The position numbers were made by a program, and so were the translations under genes. This document shows positions 36,148 to 49,242 of a stretch of 64,000 bases of DNA, one piece after another. The stretch covers positions 1 to 64,000 of the forward strand of contig VEFU01000004.1 of NCBI GenBank assembly GCA_007679095.1, in the 5' to 3' direction. Source of the DNA: Paenibacillus bovis. Its GTDB lineage: Bacteria > Bacillota > Bacilli > Bacillales > Bacillaceae_C. A model generated the notes under the pieces. It saw only the letters and a program-made list of their open reading frames with translations, made no database searches and was not told where the DNA came from. Position 1 is the stretch's first letter, and each line of letters opens with the position of its first letter.

Positions 36148-36174
36148 TTAGCACTCAAGATTAACGAGTGCTAA
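36148..36174. promoter_or_regulatory. CIRCE operator (HrcA binding site)
   Basis: Perfect TTAGCACTC, nine-base spacer, GAGTGCTAA. HrcA bound here would repress hrcA-grpE-dnaK. No second CIRCE was found in the window. Confidence 0.98.
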
Positions 36175-36189
36175 CAGAGGTGATAAAAC

Positions 36190-37218
36190 GTGTTAACAGA
36201 TCGTCAGCTTCTAATTTTACAAGCCATTATTGATGATTTTATTCGGTCTGCACAACCTATCGGCTCGCGAAGTCTCTCAAAAAAAATAGAAGTTCCAATC
36301 AGTTCTGCAACTATCAGAAATGAAATGGCCGATCTGGAAGAATGGGGTTATATTGAAAAGACGCATTCGTCCTCTGGAAGAATACCGTCTGAAAAAGGAT
36401 ATCGTTATTATGTGGATCATCTATTAGCTCCAGAAGCTTTAAATTCTTATGAAACACAGATGATACGCTCCATTTTTGCAGAACGAATATACGAGATGGA
36501 GATAATAGCTCAAAAAGCAGCAAAAGTTTTGTCTGATTTAACTAATTACACAGCAATTTTCCTTGGTTCTGAAGTAAAGGATCATAAATTAAAGAAATTA
36601 CAAATTGTTCCTTTAAATAGTGAAGCAGCAGTTGCTATTATTATTACGGATACGGGACATGTTGAAAACAGAACTTTCACTTTACCGCAACATATCGCAC
36701 CAGGGGATATTGAAAAGCTTGTTAATATTTTAAATGACAAACTAGCTGGTATCGCTATTACAGACTTGAGAGAAACTATACTAAAAGAGGTTTCAGAAAT
36801 TCTGAAAGAAAATATTCAGCAATATGACTATTTCCTACAAACGATTTTGCAAACCTTTGAAACTTCCGGTAATGAAAAATTGTTCTTTGGCGGAAAGATG
36901 AATATGTTAAATCAACCAGAATTCCATAATATCCATAAGGTTAGAACTTTATTGGATTTAATTGAGCAAGAAAAAGGAATCTACGAGTTGTTTAAACATA
37001 CACCAAAAGGAATAAATGTTAAAATTGGTAGGGAAAATCAAAATGTCATGATGGAAGATTGTAGTGTAATTACTGCGACTTATTCAATTGAAGATGAAAA
37101 TGTCGGCACAATAGCTATTTTAGGGCCAACTCGAATGGAATATTCTCGAGTAATTAGCTTATTAGACTTTTTCAGTAAAGATATGACTGCTGTGTTATCA
37201 AAATTATATTCAAAGTAG
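36190..37218 (+). CDS. hrcA: Heat-inducible transcription repressor HrcA
   Basis: 342-residue CIRCE-binding repressor with an N-terminal winged helix ([20 protein letters not shown] near residue 37) and a C-terminal GAF-like domain. Start is GTG at 36190 after AGAGGTGA. It sits directly behind its own operator, so it is autoregulated. Confidence 0.97.
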   Translation: MLTDRQLLILQAIIDDFIRSAQPIGSRSLSKKIEVPISSATIRNEMADLEEWGYIEKTHSSSGRIPSEKGYRYYVDHLLAPEALNSYETQMIRSIFAERIYEMEIIAQKAAKVLSDLTNYTAIFLGSEVKDHKLKKLQIVPLNSEAAVAIIITDTGHVENRTFTLPQHIAPGDIEKLVNILNDKLAGIAITDLRETILKEVSEILKENIQQYDYFLQTILQTFETSGNEKLFFGGKMNMLNQPEFHNIHKVRTLLDLIEQEKGIYELFKHTPKGINVKIGRENQNVMMEDCSVITATYSIEDENVGTIAILGPTRMEYSRVISLLDFFSKDMTAVLSKLYSK

Positions 37219-37236
37219 ATATAAGGCATGATGGAG

Positions 37237-37264
37237 GAAATCAGCAAGCTTTCCTGCTGATTTC
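37237..37264 (+). terminator. Hairpin between hrcA and grpE
   Basis: GAAATCAGCA pairs with TGCTGATTTC around an eight-base loop. It is followed by TATTTGTG, a poor T-run, so it may terminate partially or act in mRNA processing. Confidence 0.55.
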
Positions 37265-37375
37265 TATTTGTGCCTGCATCTCATTTTACATTTTTTTATA
37301 ATGATGTTAGGTTTTGGCACAGTTAACAATTATTATATGTTATACTGTAAACTTTCAAGGAGGTGAAGTAGTAAA

Positions 37376-37993
37376 ATGAACGAAGAATCAAAAGTAACAG
37401 CTGAAAATGAAGAAATAAAAGATGAAAATACGGAAGAAATGAACGAAACAGTAAATGAAGAAGTAACACAAGAAAACGTAAATGAATCCGAGAAGAATGA
37501 AAAAGCTTCAGAGGATGTACAAGTAGAAGATAATAATGAAATCGCAAAGAGAATCAGTGAATTAGAAGCGAAGGCAGAAGAAGCTGAAAATCGTTATTTA
37601 CGCTTATATGCTGATTTTGAAAATTACAAGCGACGCGTTCAACTTGATAAAGAAGCTAGTCAAAAATATAGAGCTCAAAGTTTAATTTCTAATTTACTTC
37701 CAGCTATAGATAATTTCGAACGAGCAATGCAAATTGAACCTAATAATGAGCAAACGAAAGCACTACTTGAGGGAGTACAGATGGTATATCGTGCCATTAT
37801 AGATGCATTAAAACAAGAAGGTGCTCAGCAAATCGAAGCTGTAGGTAAGGAATTTGATCCACACTTACATCAAGCTGTGATGCAAGCGAATGATTCCGAA
37901 TACGCAAGCAATATTGTGGTCGAAGAGTTTCAAAAAGGCTATATCTTAAAAGATCGTGTTATTCGACCGTCTATGGTGAAAGTGAACCAGTAA
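37376..37993 (+). CDS. grpE: Nucleotide exchange factor GrpE
   Basis: 205-residue DnaK cochaperone. A long acidic, disordered N-terminus (about residues 1-60) is followed by a coiled coil with [11 protein letters not shown] near 75. The C-terminal beta domain has [11 protein letters not shown] near 159. AAGGAGGTGA precedes the ATG. It lies within the hrcA-grpE-dnaK unit. Confidence 0.97.
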   Translation: MNEESKVTAENEEIKDENTEEMNETVNEEVTQENVNESEKNEKASEDVQVEDNNEIAKRISELEAKAEEAENRYLRLYADFENYKRRVQLDKEASQKYRAQSLISNLLPAIDNFERAMQIEPNNEQTKALLEGVQMVYRAIIDALKQEGAQQIEAVGKEFDPHLHQAVMQANDSEYASNIVVEEFQKGYILKDRVIRPSMVKVNQ

Positions 37994-37997
37994 ATAA

Positions 37998-39869
<1,872 letters not shown>

Positions 39870-39880
39870 TTTTTTCTGGT

Positions 39881-39920
39881 AAAAAGCCAAAGCCTAACCG
39901 AGAGACGGCTTTGGCTTTTT
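39881..39920 (+). terminator. Terminator between dnaK and dnaJ
   Basis: AAAAAGCCAAAGCC pairs with GGCTTTGGCTTTTT. Confidence 0.9.
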
Positions 39921-39996
39921 ATGTGAACTACTTTCAAGTAAGCTATTAAATATGTTAGAATAAACGTTATGCGAAAAGACTCGGGAGCGTGTTTAC

Positions 39997-41124
39997 ATGA
40001 GTAAAAGGGATTATTATGAAGTACTAGGTGTTTCGAAAAGTGCTACTAAAGATGAAATAAAAAAGGCATATCGAAGATTATCAAAGCAATATCATCCGGA
40101 TATTAATAAAGAACCTGGTTCGGACGAAAAATTTAAAGAAATAACAGAAGCATATGAAGTGTTAAGTGATGATCAAAAACGATCGCAATATGATCAGTTT
40201 GGCCACGCTGGACCTCAAGGATTTGGAGGCGGTGGCGGATTCGGAGGAGCCGATTTCGGTGGTGGCTTTGGTGGATTCGAAGATATTTTCAATACCTTCT
40301 TTGGTGGAGGTGGCCGCAGAGATCCGAATGCTCCGAGACAAGGGGCTGATCTTCAATACACGATGCGTCTTGATTTTGAAGATGCTGTCTTTGGTAAAGA
40401 AACAATTATTGAAATACCTAAGGAAGAGACATGTGATACATGTAAGGGGTCAGGTGCGAAACCAGGAACTTCTCCTGAAACATGTTCACATTGTAGTGGT
40501 AGTGGTCAACTTAATGTGGAACAAAACACTCCATTCGGTAGAATTGTAAACCGCCGTGTTTGCCACCACTGTCATGGGACAGGGAATATTATTAAAGAAA
40601 AGTGTCGCACATGTTCTGGGGATGGCACAGTTAAGAAGAATAAGAAAATCAATATTAAGATTCCTAAAGGTATAGATGACGGTCAACAAATTCGTATTTC
40701 TGGTGAAGGTGAACCTGGTATTAACGGTGGTCCAGCAGGGGACTTATATGTAGTCTTCCATGTAAGAGAACATGAGTTTTTTGAACGTGATGGGGATGAT
40801 ATATATTGTGAAATGCCGATCACATTTGCACAAGCAGCGTTAGGTGATGAAATAGAAGTACCGACATTACATGGAAAAGTAAAATTGAAAATTCCAGCAG
40901 GTACACAGACTGGAACTCGCTTCCGTTTAAGAGGAAAAGGAGTTCATAATGTACGTGGTCTTGGTGTAGGGGATCAACATATAGTCGTAAAAATAATTAC
41001 ACCAACAAAATTAACGGAGCAACAAAAACAATTGTTACGTGAATTTGCTGATATAAGCGGAAGTGTCCCAGATGGCCATGAAGAGAGCTTTTTTGATAAA
41101 GTAAAACGTGCTTTTAAAAGTTGA
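39997..41124 (+). CDS. dnaJ: Chaperone DnaJ (Hsp40)
   Basis: 375 residues. The N-terminal J domain contains HPD near residue 33. A Gly/Phe-rich linker (about 70-110) leads to a zinc domain with four CXXCXGXG-type repeats ([32 protein letters not shown]). The C-terminal substrate domain follows. A terminator after dnaK means dnaJ is probably made partly by read-through or from its own promoter. Confidence 0.97.
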   Translation: MSKRDYYEVLGVSKSATKDEIKKAYRRLSKQYHPDINKEPGSDEKFKEITEAYEVLSDDQKRSQYDQFGHAGPQGFGGGGGFGGADFGGGFGGFEDIFNTFFGGGGRRDPNAPRQGADLQYTMRLDFEDAVFGKETIIEIPKEETCDTCKGSGAKPGTSPETCSHCSGSGQLNVEQNTPFGRIVNRRVCHHCHGTGNIIKEKCRTCSGDGTVKKNKKINIKIPKGIDDGQQIRISGEGEPGINGGPAGDLYVVFHVREHEFFERDGDDIYCEMPITFAQAALGDEIEVPTLHGKVKLKIPAGTQTGTRFRLRGKGVHNVRGLGVGDQHIVVKIITPTKLTEQQKQLLREFADISGSVPDGHEESFFDKVKRAFKS

Positions 41125-41149
41125 ATAAAGTGATTGGAGCGGTATGTAA

Positions 41150-42088
41150 ATGAAGTGGTCAGAAATAAGCATTCATACGACAAATGAAGCAGTAGAGCCT
41201 ATTTCCAATATATTACATGAAGCTGGAGCAAGTGGGGTAGTGATAGAAGATCCTAGAGAATTGACAAGAGAACGTGAGGACGTTTTCGGAGAAATATTCG
41301 AATTAGATCCGAATGACTACCCTGAGGAAGGGGTTATTATTAAAGCATATCTTCCTGTTACTAGCTTTATCGCAGAAACAATTGAGGCCATAAAACAAGA
41401 GATTTCTGATTTGGTAAATTTCAATATTGATATAGGTAATAATGAAGTTACTACAACAGAGGTAAAGGAAGAAGATTGGGCTACAGCATGGAAGAAATAT
41501 TATCATCCTGTAAAAATATCGGAGACCTTTACAATTGTTCCAACTTGGGAAGACTATGAAAGAGTAAGTAGTGATGAACTGATTATTGAGTTAGACCCAG
41601 GAATGGCTTTTGGAACTGGCACACATCCGACGACAGTTATGTGTATACAAGCGTTAGAGAGAGTTGTCCAAAAAGGTGATGAAGTTATTGATGTTGGAAC
41701 GGGATCTGGAGTATTAAGTATAGCAGCTGCTTTACTAGGGGCTAAACAGATTACTGCACTAGATCTAGATGAAGTTGCAGTAGTATCTGCAAAAGAAAAT
41801 GTCTCCCTAAATAAAGTGTCAGATACAGTAACTGTAAAACAAGGAAATCTACTTTCCGGAATAGATGTTGAAGTAGACATTGTAGTTGCCAATATTTTAG
41901 CTGATGTTATATTGAGATTTACGGACGATGCGGCAAAAGTTGTTAAGAAGGGTGGATACTTTATTACTTCTGGCATTATTCAACAAAAGAAACAAGAAGT
42001 AAAGGATGCCTTAATCAATGCAGGATTTTCAATTGAAGAAACTCTCGTAATGGAAGATTGGGTAGCTTTTATTGCAAAGCGCTCCTAA
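41150..42088 (+). CDS. prmA: Ribosomal protein L11 methyltransferase
   Basis: 312 residues. The N-terminal substrate domain is followed by a class I methyltransferase with the [12 protein letters not shown] motif near 148 and SAM motif [12 protein letters not shown] near 182. It follows dnaJ by 25 bases, as in B. subtilis (yqeT). Confidence 0.95.
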   Translation: MKWSEISIHTTNEAVEPISNILHEAGASGVVIEDPRELTREREDVFGEIFELDPNDYPEEGVIIKAYLPVTSFIAETIEAIKQEISDLVNFNIDIGNNEVTTTEVKEEDWATAWKKYYHPVKISETFTIVPTWEDYERVSSDELIIELDPGMAFGTGTHPTTVMCIQALERVVQKGDEVIDVGTGSGVLSIAAALLGAKQITALDLDEVAVVSAKENVSLNKVSDTVTVKQGNLLSGIDVEVDIVVANILADVILRFTDDAAKVVKKGGYFITSGIIQQKKQEVKDALINAGFSIEETLVMEDWVAFIAKRS

Positions 42089-42100
42089 TGAGGTGAACAA

Positions 42101-42853
42101 ATGCAACGTTATTTCCTAAATGAACATTATAAAGGACAAAATTTGGTGAGAATCACTGGTGAGGATGTTCATCACATTGGAAGAGTCATGCGTATGAAGA
42201 TTGGTGATCACATTTGGGTTGTTTTCAATGAATCGAAAACGGCCTCTGCTGCTATTACAAACATAGAGGATACTTTTGTTGAAGTTGAAATTTTAGGATG
42301 GGAACCACAAAATAAAGAACTTCCTGTTCAAATCACAGTCGCGAGCGGACTGCCAAAAGGGGATAAACTAGAATGGATCATACAAAAAGGAACAGAATTA
42401 GGTGCATTTGAGTTTGTCCCTTTCATTGCTGATCGCTCCGTAGTAAAATGGGATAAGAAAAAAGAAGTAAAAAAAATAGAACGCTGGAATAAAATTGCGA
42501 AAGAAGCGGCTGAACAAGCTCATCGCCAAGTTTTACCTACTGTTCATCCTCCCTTTACGTTGACAGAGTTAATAGAATATAGTAACCAATTTACATGTAA
42601 ACTGGTTGCATATGAAGAGGCTGCAAAAGAAGGGGAGACAAGTTCGTTTGCCAAAGCACTTCAATCAGCAAAAGCAGGAGATTCTTTTTTCATTGTGTAC
42701 GGGCCTGAAGGTGGTTTATCAGAAAAAGAAAAAGATGTACTTATCAATAATAATTTCGTGATTTGTGGTCTCGGACCACGTATATTAAGAACAGAAACCG
42801 CACCTTTATATACGCTTGCGGCAATTTCTTATCATTTTGAATTAATGAGGTGA
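42101..42853 (+). CDS. rsmE: 16S rRNA (uracil(1498)-N3)-methyltransferase RsmE
   Basis: 250-residue SPOUT methyltransferase. The knot region includes YGPEGGLSEKE near residue 205 and LGPRILRTETAPL near 227. An N-terminal PUA-like domain binds RNA. It lies 12 bases after prmA; mtaB begins five bases after its stop. Confidence 0.95.
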   Translation: MQRYFLNEHYKGQNLVRITGEDVHHIGRVMRMKIGDHIWVVFNESKTASAAITNIEDTFVEVEILGWEPQNKELPVQITVASGLPKGDKLEWIIQKGTELGAFEFVPFIADRSVVKWDKKKEVKKIERWNKIAKEAAEQAHRQVLPTVHPPFTLTELIEYSNQFTCKLVAYEEAAKEGETSSFAKALQSAKAGDSFFIVYGPEGGLSEKEKDVLINNNFVICGLGPRILRTETAPLYTLAAISYHFELMR

Positions 42854-42858
42854 GTTTA

Positions 42859-44214
42859 ATGTCACTAGTTGCATTTCATACTTTAGGTTGTAAAGTAAAC
42901 CACTATGAAACTGAGGCAATTTGGCAATTATTTAAAAATAATAATTACGAGCGTGTTGATTTCGAAAGCACTGCTGACGTTTATGTTATTAATACATGTA
43001 CTGTTACGAATACAGGGGATAAAAAAAGTAGACAAGTTATTCGTCGCGCAATTCGTCGAAATCCAGATGCAGTAATTTGTGTTACTGGGTGTTATGCTCA
43101 AACTTCTCCCGCAGAGATTATGGCTATTCCTGGTGTAGATATTGTCGTTGGTACTCAAGATCGCGTCAAAATGCTAGAGTACATTGAGCAATATAAAGAA
43201 GAACGTAAGCCAATTAATGCAGTTGGTAATATAATGAAGAACCGTGTTTATGAAGAGTTAGATGTTCCTGCATTTACAGATAGAACTCGTGCCTCTTTAA
43301 AAATTCAAGAAGGATGTAATAACTTCTGTACTTTCTGTATTATTCCATGGGCGCGTGGATTAATGCGTTCAAGGGATCCGAAGGAAGTAATACGTCAAGC
43401 TCAACAGCTTGTAGATGCTGGTTATAAAGAAATTGTACTCACTGGCATTCATACTGGTGGGTACGGCGAAGACTTAAAGGATTACAATTTAGCTGCATTA
43501 TTGCGTGACTTAGAATCTCAAGTTCGTGGCTTGAAGAGAATTCGTATTTCTTCCATAGAAGCTAGTCAATTAACGGATGAAGTGATTGATGTTATTGATA
43601 AGTCGAAATTAGTTGTTCGCCATTTGCATATCCCTATCCAATCTGGATCAAATACAGTATTAAAAAGAATGCGTAGAAAGTATACGATGGAGTTTTTTGC
43701 TGAACGTTTAGAAATATTGAAAAAAGCTCTACCAGGCCTTGCTATAACTTCTGATGTAATCGTTGGATTTCCAGGTGAAACGGAAGAAGAGTTTATGGAA
43801 ACATATAATTTTATAAAAGAACATAAGTTTTCAGAATTACATGTATTCCCATACTCAAAACGTACAGGAACACCAGCAGCACGTATGACAGATCAAATTG
43901 ATGAAGACATAAAAAATGATCGTGTTCATCGCTTAATTACATTGTCTGACCAATTGGCAAAAGAATATGCTGCTCAATTCGAAGATGAAGTATTAGAAGT
44001 TATTCCAGAAGAACTATATAAAGAAGATCCTGAAAGTGGATTATATGAAGGATATACAGATAATTATTTGAAAGTAGTATTTCCTGCTAACGAAGAAATG
44101 ATTGGTAAAATCGTAAAAGTTAAAATTACGAAAGCCGGCTATCCATACAATGAGGGGCAATTTGTCCGTGTCATGGATGATACTAATGTAGTAGAAAAAC
44201 CAGTAGCTATGTAA
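42859..44214 (+). CDS. mtaB: tRNA (N6-L-threonylcarbamoyladenosine-C2)-methylthiotransferase MtaB
   Basis: Adds methylthio to t6A37 of tRNA. 451 residues. An N-terminal UPF0004 domain has cysteines in LGCKVNHYE, NTCTVTN and CVTGCYAQ. The radical SAM motif is CNNFCTFC near residue 152, and a C-terminal TRAM domain follows. Start is ATG at 42859 after GAGGTGAG; the frame from 42850 overlaps rsmE without a ribosome site. It corresponds to YqeV. Confidence 0.96.
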   Translation: MSLVAFHTLGCKVNHYETEAIWQLFKNNNYERVDFESTADVYVINTCTVTNTGDKKSRQVIRRAIRRNPDAVICVTGCYAQTSPAEIMAIPGVDIVVGTQDRVKMLEYIEQYKEERKPINAVGNIMKNRVYEELDVPAFTDRTRASLKIQEGCNNFCTFCIIPWARGLMRSRDPKEVIRQAQQLVDAGYKEIVLTGIHTGGYGEDLKDYNLAALLRDLESQVRGLKRIRISSIEASQLTDEVIDVIDKSKLVVRHLHIPIQSGSNTVLKRMRRKYTMEFFAERLEILKKALPGLAITSDVIVGFPGETEEEFMETYNFIKEHKFSELHVFPYSKRTGTPAARMTDQIDEDIKNDRVHRLITLSDQLAKEYAAQFEDEVLEVIPEELYKEDPESGLYEGYTDNYLKVVFPANEEMIGKIVKVKITKAGYPYNEGQFVRVMDDTNVVEKPVAM

Positions 44215-44217
44215 TAT

Positions 44218-44261
44218 AAGGAGGCTATCCAAAATCGGATCGCCTTCTTTCTTGTTTTTTT
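44218..44261 (+). terminator. Terminator after mtaB
   Basis: AAGGAGGC and ATCC pair with GGAT and GCCTTCTT, with one mismatch, followed by TTTCTTGTTTTTTT. Confidence 0.82.
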
Positions 44262-44320
44262 ATTTTAAAGATGGAAATGATAAGATATAAAAATAAATTT
44301 AACTTAAAGGAGTTACATAT

Positions 44321-44992
44321 ATGACGAATAATATCGCTTCTTATATCGACCATACATTATTGAAAGCTGAGGCAACGAAAGAAGATATTAAGAAAATCTG
44401 TGAAGAGGCTAAACAATACAAGTTTGCGTCTGTTTGTGTTAATCCCACATGGGTCAAATTTGCTAGCTCACTATTAGGTGATTCAGATGTGAAAGTTTGT
44501 ACCGTAATTGGATTTCCATTAGGTGCAAATACGACCGAAACAAAAGAGTTTGAAGCTAAGAATGCAATTGAGAATGGCGCTACTGAAATTGACATGGTAA
44601 TTAACATTGGTGCTTTGAAAGCGAAACAAGATGATGATGTGAAGCAGGATATATCAAGGGTTTGTAATGTTGCTAAAGGTAAAGCAATAGTAAAAGTTAT
44701 CATTGAAACTTCATTGTTATCAAATGAAGAAAAAGAAAGAGCATGTGAAATATCCAAACAAGCTGGTGCTGACTTTGTCAAAACATCTACTGGCTTCTCA
44801 ACAGGTGGTGCGACAATAGAAGATGTTCAACTGATGAGAAGAATTGTTGGAAATGACATTGGTGTAAAAGCATCAGGTGGAGTACGTAATCTAGAGGATC
44901 TCCGTAACATGATTGATGCTGGTGCAAGTAGAATTGGAGCAAGTGCTGGAGTTGCTATTATGCAAGGATTGACTGCTGAGACCAATTATTAA
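44321..44992 (+). CDS. deoC: Deoxyribose-phosphate aldolase
   Basis: 223-residue class I aldolase splitting deoxyribose 5-phosphate. The Schiff-base lysine lies in VKVIIE near residue 127 (as in the family), and a second lysine in FVKTSTGFS near 156. GGVRNLEDL binds phosphate. AAAGGAG precedes the ATG. Its stop overlaps the end of the convergent yqeW-like gene by four bases. Confidence 0.95.
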   Translation: MTNNIASYIDHTLLKAEATKEDIKKICEEAKQYKFASVCVNPTWVKFASSLLGDSDVKVCTVIGFPLGANTTETKEFEAKNAIENGATEIDMVINIGALKAKQDDDVKQDISRVCNVAKGKAIVKVIIETSLLSNEEKERACEISKQAGADFVKTSTGFSTGGATIEDVQLMRRIVGNDIGVKASGGVRNLEDLRNMIDAGASRIGASAGVAIMQGLTAETNY

Positions 44993-45906
44993 CGTCGACC
45001 ATGGAATTTGATAATAAGTCTCCCAAATTGCTCTGCAAAAGGTAGTACAAGCAATGAACAGAGCACATTATAAATTACACTAGCATGTGCTAGTTGGGTT
45101 GCTGGTGATTGAGCAACCCAACTAGAAATATATGCTAAGAAAGAAACAAGAGGTATAAATATCACAGCTCCACCAATATTTAACCATAAATGGGCAAATG
45201 CTGTTAAACTTGCTTCTCTTCCTGCCCCAATAGCTGCTAATAATGCAGTTGCACATGTTCCAATATTTGCTCCAATCATAATGGCGATACTTGATTCAAG
45301 CGTAATGGTACCAGTCATTAAGAAACTCATGGCAATTCCCGTCATAACCGTACTTGACTGTACAATAGCTGTTAATAATGTTCCAACTAAAAAAGCTAAT
45401 AATAAATGCTTGCTCATTAGAGCAAGAAATTGTTGTATATATTCAATTTGTGCAAAAGGTTCGGAAATCCACACAAATCCATTCATCGCAGTAAAAATAA
45501 TTCCTATACCTAAAAAAATAAAACTATAACTTCTAAACTTGTTAAAAAATTGTAGGAAAATCCCAATGAGAAAGAATGGGATAATATAATTTGTAATATC
45601 AAAAGTAAAGAATTGTAATGTTATCGTTGTGCCTATATTCGTCCCTAATATGATTCCAATTGTTTGCGGAAAAGTTAGTATTCTAGCTGAAACCAATCCA
45701 ACTGTAATAACTGTAACAGCAGAACTACTCTGAAGAGTTACTGTCAATACAATACCGGCAATCATGCCGTTAATCGGTGTTGTGGTTACTCTTTGCAACA
45801 TTTCTTTCATTTTTGTACCGGATAAATTAAATAAACCAATTCGTAACCATGTCATACCTAATAAAAAACAAAACGCCAAAATAATTGCAAAGAATATATA
45901 TAGCAT
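44989..45906 (-). CDS. yqeW: Na/Pi cotransporter family protein (YqeW)
   Basis: 305-residue membrane protein with two inverted repeats, each with a QSSS/T motif (QSSSAVT near residue 59 and QSSTVMT near 180), as in type II Na+/phosphate cotransporters. Start is the ATG ending at 45906, after AAAGGAGGAGAGG on the minus strand. An upstream in-frame extension to 45999 has no ribosome site. B. subtilis YqeW also sits next to rpsU. Confidence 0.9.
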   Translation of the reverse strand: MLYIFFAIILAFCFLLGMTWLRIGLFNLSGTKMKEMLQRVTTTPINGMIAGIVLTVTLQSSSAVTVITVGLVSARILTFPQTIGIILGTNIGTTITLQFFTFDITNYIIPFFLIGIFLQFFNKFRSYSFIFLGIGIIFTAMNGFVWISEPFAQIEYIQQFLALMSKHLLLAFLVGTLLTAIVQSSTVMTGIAMSFLMTGTITLESSIAIMIGANIGTCATALLAAIGAGREASLTAFAHLWLNIGGAVIFIPLVSFLAYISSWVAQSPATQLAHASVIYNVLCSLLVLPFAEQFGRLIIKFHGRR

Positions 45907-46014
45907 GTCCTCTCCTCCTTTAATAATATATGGACATAGTAAAGAGGACATGAATAATATATACAAACATATCTTGAAAAATAATGTATATTGGTTCATT
46001 TAGAATAAAGATTG

Positions 46015-46043
46015 TTGACCTAAGAAAGTCATTATATTATAAT
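46015..46043 (+). promoter_or_regulatory. SigA promoter of rpsU-yqeY
   Basis: TTGACC at 46015-46020 and perfect TATAAT at 46038-46043 with a 17-base spacer. Confidence 0.85.
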
Positions 46044-46108
46044 TGCAAGGTACACGGTCATCCATGTATGAACATGTTATTGCTATGTTCGGAGGGAGGG
46101 AAAGAGAG

Positions 46109-46282
46109 ATGTCAAAAACAGTTGTTCGTAAAAACGAATCGCTTGAAGATGCTCTTCGTCGCTTCAAACGTACAGTTTCTAAAACGGGAACTTTACAAGA
46201 ATACAGAAAGCGCGAATTTTATGAAAAGCCAAGCGTAAAACGTAAGAAAAAATCAGAAGCTGCTAGAAAGCGCAAGTTCTAA
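46109..46282 (+). CDS. rpsU: Small ribosomal subunit protein bS21
   Basis: 57-residue basic protein of the 30S subunit ([19 protein letters not shown], ending ARKRKF). GGAGGGAGG at 46091-46099 sets the start at 46109. The longer frame from 46043 is not supported. It is followed 15 bases later by yqeY, as is common. Confidence 0.97.
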   Translation: MSKTVVRKNESLEDALRRFKRTVSKTGTLQEYRKREFYEKPSVKRKKKSEAARKRKF

Positions 46283-46297
46283 AAGAGGTGCTAAACA

Positions 46298-46744
46298 ATG
46301 GGTCTTCTTGGGCGTTTAAATGAAGATATGAAACAAGCGATGAAAAATAAAGAAAAAGATAAGCTCTCAGTCGTTCGAATGCTTAAAGCAGCCTTGCAGA
46401 ATGAGTCGATTAAGCTTGGGAAGCAAGAATTGTCCGAAGAAGAAGAGTTGACAGTCCTTTCTCGCGAAGTAAAGCAACGCAAAGACTCCCTCCAGGAATT
46501 TGAAAAAGCAGGTCGAGATGATCTCGTCCAGAAAATTCAAAGCGAACTTGAATATGTAAATATATATATGCCAGAGCAACTTTCAGAAGATGAAGTAGAG
46601 GCAATTGTTAAAAGTGCAATTGCTGAAACTGGAGCAACTTCAAAAAGTGATATGGGCAAGGTTATGGGTGTTCTAATGCCTAAGGTAAAAGGAAAAGCAG
46701 ATGGATCACTTGTAAGCAAACTTGTCCAACGGCATTTATCGTAA
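46298..46744 (+). CDS. yqeY: GatB/YqeY domain protein
   Basis: 148 residues, full length for the family, with the tail domain that resembles the C-terminus of GatB. It probably binds tRNA or assists amidotransferase activity, but the role is unproven. [17 protein letters not shown] near residue 119 is characteristic. It shares the rpsU transcript. Confidence 0.93.
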   Translation: MGLLGRLNEDMKQAMKNKEKDKLSVVRMLKAALQNESIKLGKQELSEEEELTVLSREVKQRKDSLQEFEKAGRDDLVQKIQSELEYVNIYMPEQLSEDEVEAIVKSAIAETGATSKSDMGKVMGVLMPKVKGKADGSLVSKLVQRHLS

Positions 46745-46752
46745 TCTGCAGT

Positions 46753-46790
46753 AAAAAAAGTCGATGAGCAAAAGCTTATCGACTTTTATT
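46753..46790 (+). terminator. Terminator after yqeY
   Basis: AAAAGTCGATGAGC pairs with GCTTATCGACTTTT around AAAA. Confidence 0.88.
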
Positions 46791-46872
46791 TATATTAGGA
46801 TATTTTTTGAATCCTTTTAGTTGTGTGGTACGTAATACAGGTACAGTTTTCTCAATAAGGGGGAGGTATTGA

Positions 46873-48174
46873 TTGAGACGAATATTTATAATGTTCTGCA
46901 TTCTAGCTGCTGCATTTCTGTCTATATTACCTGTCTATGCAGATAGTAATGATGCAAAAGTTTATGTTCTTTCGATTCGTGAGGATATTGCAAAAGGACT
47001 TCATCCTTACTTAGAGAGAGGTATTAAGGAAGCAGAAGAAAATAATGCAGATTTAATTATTTTTGATATGCATACAAACGGTGGGTCAGTTGATGCTGCT
47101 ACTGATATTGCAAATACGATAAGGAATACGGAACTCAAAACGATAACATTCATAAATTCTAAAGCTATTTCGGCTGGTTCTTATATTGCATTGCATACAG
47201 ATGAAATCTATATGACAGGAAATGCAACGATGGGTGCTTCAGCCATTATAGATCAATCCGGTAATACAGCAGGAGAAAAGGCTGATAGTATGTGGATTTC
47301 TTCTATGGCTGGTGCAGCAAAACACAGCGGTCGAGATCCGGAAATAGCAAAGGCAATGGCAACACCTGATATAGATTTGCCAGAATTAAAGAAAAATGGG
47401 AAGTTACTAACGCTTGATGCAGAACAGGCATTAAAGGTTGGTTACTCTGAAGGAACAGTTCATGATCTTGACGATTTATTAACTAAAATAGGGTATGAAA
47501 ATGCAAAAGTAAGTAAAATAGATACAACTTTTTCAGAGGAACTTGCCCAATTTATTACAAATCCCATTGTCGTGCCAATTCTATTATCAATTGCTAGCTT
47601 AGGATTAGTTTTGGAGTTATATTCCCCTGGATTCGGTTTGCCTGGTGGGATGGGCTTAAGTGCATTGCTTTTATTCTTTTATGGCCATTATATCGCAGGT
47701 CTAGCAGGCTATGAATCCATTGTATTATTTGTTTTAGGAATTATTTTAATAGCTGCAGAATTCTTTCTCCCTGGAGGAATTGCTGGTATACTTGGTTCAG
47801 TAGCAATAATAGGGAGTATGCTGATGGCAGGAGCAAATGTCGTTCATATGGCAATTTCGATTATAGTAGCATTATTCCTATCGATATTATTGTCCATCAT
47901 TATGATAAAGGTGTTTGGTAAACGTATGAACATATTTAGAAAACTTATTTTAACTGACTCAACTAGTACAGAAAGTGGATATGTATCAAACGTAAACCGG
48001 CTGGAACTCATCGGTCGAGAAGGTATAACTGTTACCGATTTAAGACCATCGGGTACTGTCAAAATAGATGATGAGCGTCTTGATGTAGTTGCAGAGGGTA
48101 ACTTTGTAGAAAAAAATACGAAAGTAAAAGTAATTAAGGTAGAAGGTTCTCGTATAGTGGTACGTGAGCTTTAA
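46873..48174 (+). CDS. yqeZ: NfeD family membrane serine protease-like protein (YqeZ)
   Basis: 433 residues. A signal peptide (about 1-23, ending VYADS) leads to a ClpP-like domain with the likely nucleophile serine in TMGASAII near residue 120. About four to five membrane segments (roughly 235-345) and a C-terminal OB-fold NfeD domain follow. NfeD proteins are paired with flotillins; floA follows directly. Start is TTG at 46873 after GGGGGAGG. Confidence 0.92.
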   Translation: MRRIFIMFCILAAAFLSILPVYADSNDAKVYVLSIREDIAKGLHPYLERGIKEAEENNADLIIFDMHTNGGSVDAATDIANTIRNTELKTITFINSKAISAGSYIALHTDEIYMTGNATMGASAIIDQSGNTAGEKADSMWISSMAGAAKHSGRDPEIAKAMATPDIDLPELKKNGKLLTLDAEQALKVGYSEGTVHDLDDLLTKIGYENAKVSKIDTTFSEELAQFITNPIVVPILLSIASLGLVLELYSPGFGLPGGMGLSALLLFFYGHYIAGLAGYESIVLFVLGIILIAAEFFLPGGIAGILGSVAIIGSMLMAGANVVHMAISIIVALFLSILLSIIMIKVFGKRMNIFRKLILTDSTSTESGYVSNVNRLELIGREGITVTDLRPSGTVKIDDERLDVVAEGNFVEKNTKVKVIKVEGSRIVVREL

Positions 48175-48197
48175 TATATGATAGAGGAGGAACATAG

Positions 48198-49208
48198 ATG
48201 CCAACAGAACTAGGACCAGAAACAATTTTCTTATTAGTTGCAATTGTGATTGGTATTATTGTATTAGCGATATTATTTACATTTGTACCGATTGGGCTCT
48301 GGATATCTGCAATTGCAGCAGGAGTAAAAATAGGTATTTTCACACTGATTGGGATGCGTTTAAGAAGGGTTATACCAGGAAGAGTTGTAAATCCGCTCAT
48401 TAAAGCCCATAAAGCGGGAATAAATGTCGCCACCAACCAGCTTGAGAGTCATTACCTTGCAGGAGGTAATGTCGACCGCGTAGTTAATGCATTAATTGCT
48501 GCACAACGCGCTAACATTGAGCTTACATTCGAAAGGGCAGCTGCAATTGACTTAGCTGGTCGGGATGTACTTGAAGCCGTACAAATGAGTGTTAATCCAA
48601 AAGTTATCGAAACACCATTTATTGCGGGTGTTGCGATGGACGGTATTGAAGTTAAAGCGAAAGCACGTATTACTGTTCGTGCAAATATTGATCGCCTAGT
48701 CGGTGGTGCAGGTGAAGATACGGTAATCGCACGTGTCGGTGAAGGTGTCGTTTCCACAATCGGATCTAGTGAGAATCATAAGAAAGTACTAGAAAATCCG
48801 GATATGATCTCTAGAACAGTTCTAACAAAAGGGTTAGATTCAGGTACTGCATTTGAAATTTTATCCATCGATATTGCAGATGTAGATATTGGTAAAAATA
48901 TTGGTGCTCATCTACAAACAGATCAAGCAGAAGCAGATAAAAAAATTGCTCAAGCGAAAGCAGAAGAAAGAAGAGCAATGGCTGTTGCAAATGAACAAGA
49001 GATGAAGGCACGAGTTGAAGAAATGCGTGCAAAAGTAGTGGAAGCAGAAGCCGAAGTTCCTTTGGCAATGGCTGAAGCATTAAAATCAGGAAAACTTGGA
49101 GTAATGGATTATTATTCCTTGAAAAATATTGACGCTGATACTGATATGCGCGACTCAATTGGTAAAATGACGAAACCGAAGGATGGCAATAACAACAAGC
49201 AACAATAA
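48198..49208 (+). CDS. floA: Flotillin-like protein FloA
   Basis: 336 residues. An N-terminal membrane hairpin (about 8-55) is followed by an SPFH-like domain and a C-terminal coiled coil rich in Glu and Ala (about 235-305). It scaffolds membrane microdomains in B. subtilis (YqfA). It is 23 bases after its usual partner yqeZ. AGAGGAGG precedes the ATG. Confidence 0.96.
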   Translation: MPTELGPETIFLLVAIVIGIIVLAILFTFVPIGLWISAIAAGVKIGIFTLIGMRLRRVIPGRVVNPLIKAHKAGINVATNQLESHYLAGGNVDRVVNALIAAQRANIELTFERAAAIDLAGRDVLEAVQMSVNPKVIETPFIAGVAMDGIEVKAKARITVRANIDRLVGGAGEDTVIARVGEGVVSTIGSSENHKKVLENPDMISRTVLTKGLDSGTAFEILSIDIADVDIGKNIGAHLQTDQAEADKKIAQAKAEERRAMAVANEQEMKARVEEMRAKVVEAEAEVPLAMAEALKSGKLGVMDYYSLKNIDADTDMRDSIGKMTKPKDGNNNKQQ

Positions 49209-49242
49209 ATCGGAACTTGTTTTATGAAAGGGGTGTAACCCT

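Noticed and set aside
37314-37346. SigA promoter for grpE (TTGGCA and TATACT)
   Set aside because: Spacing of 21 bases is too long, and the alternative TTAACA is only 12 bases away.
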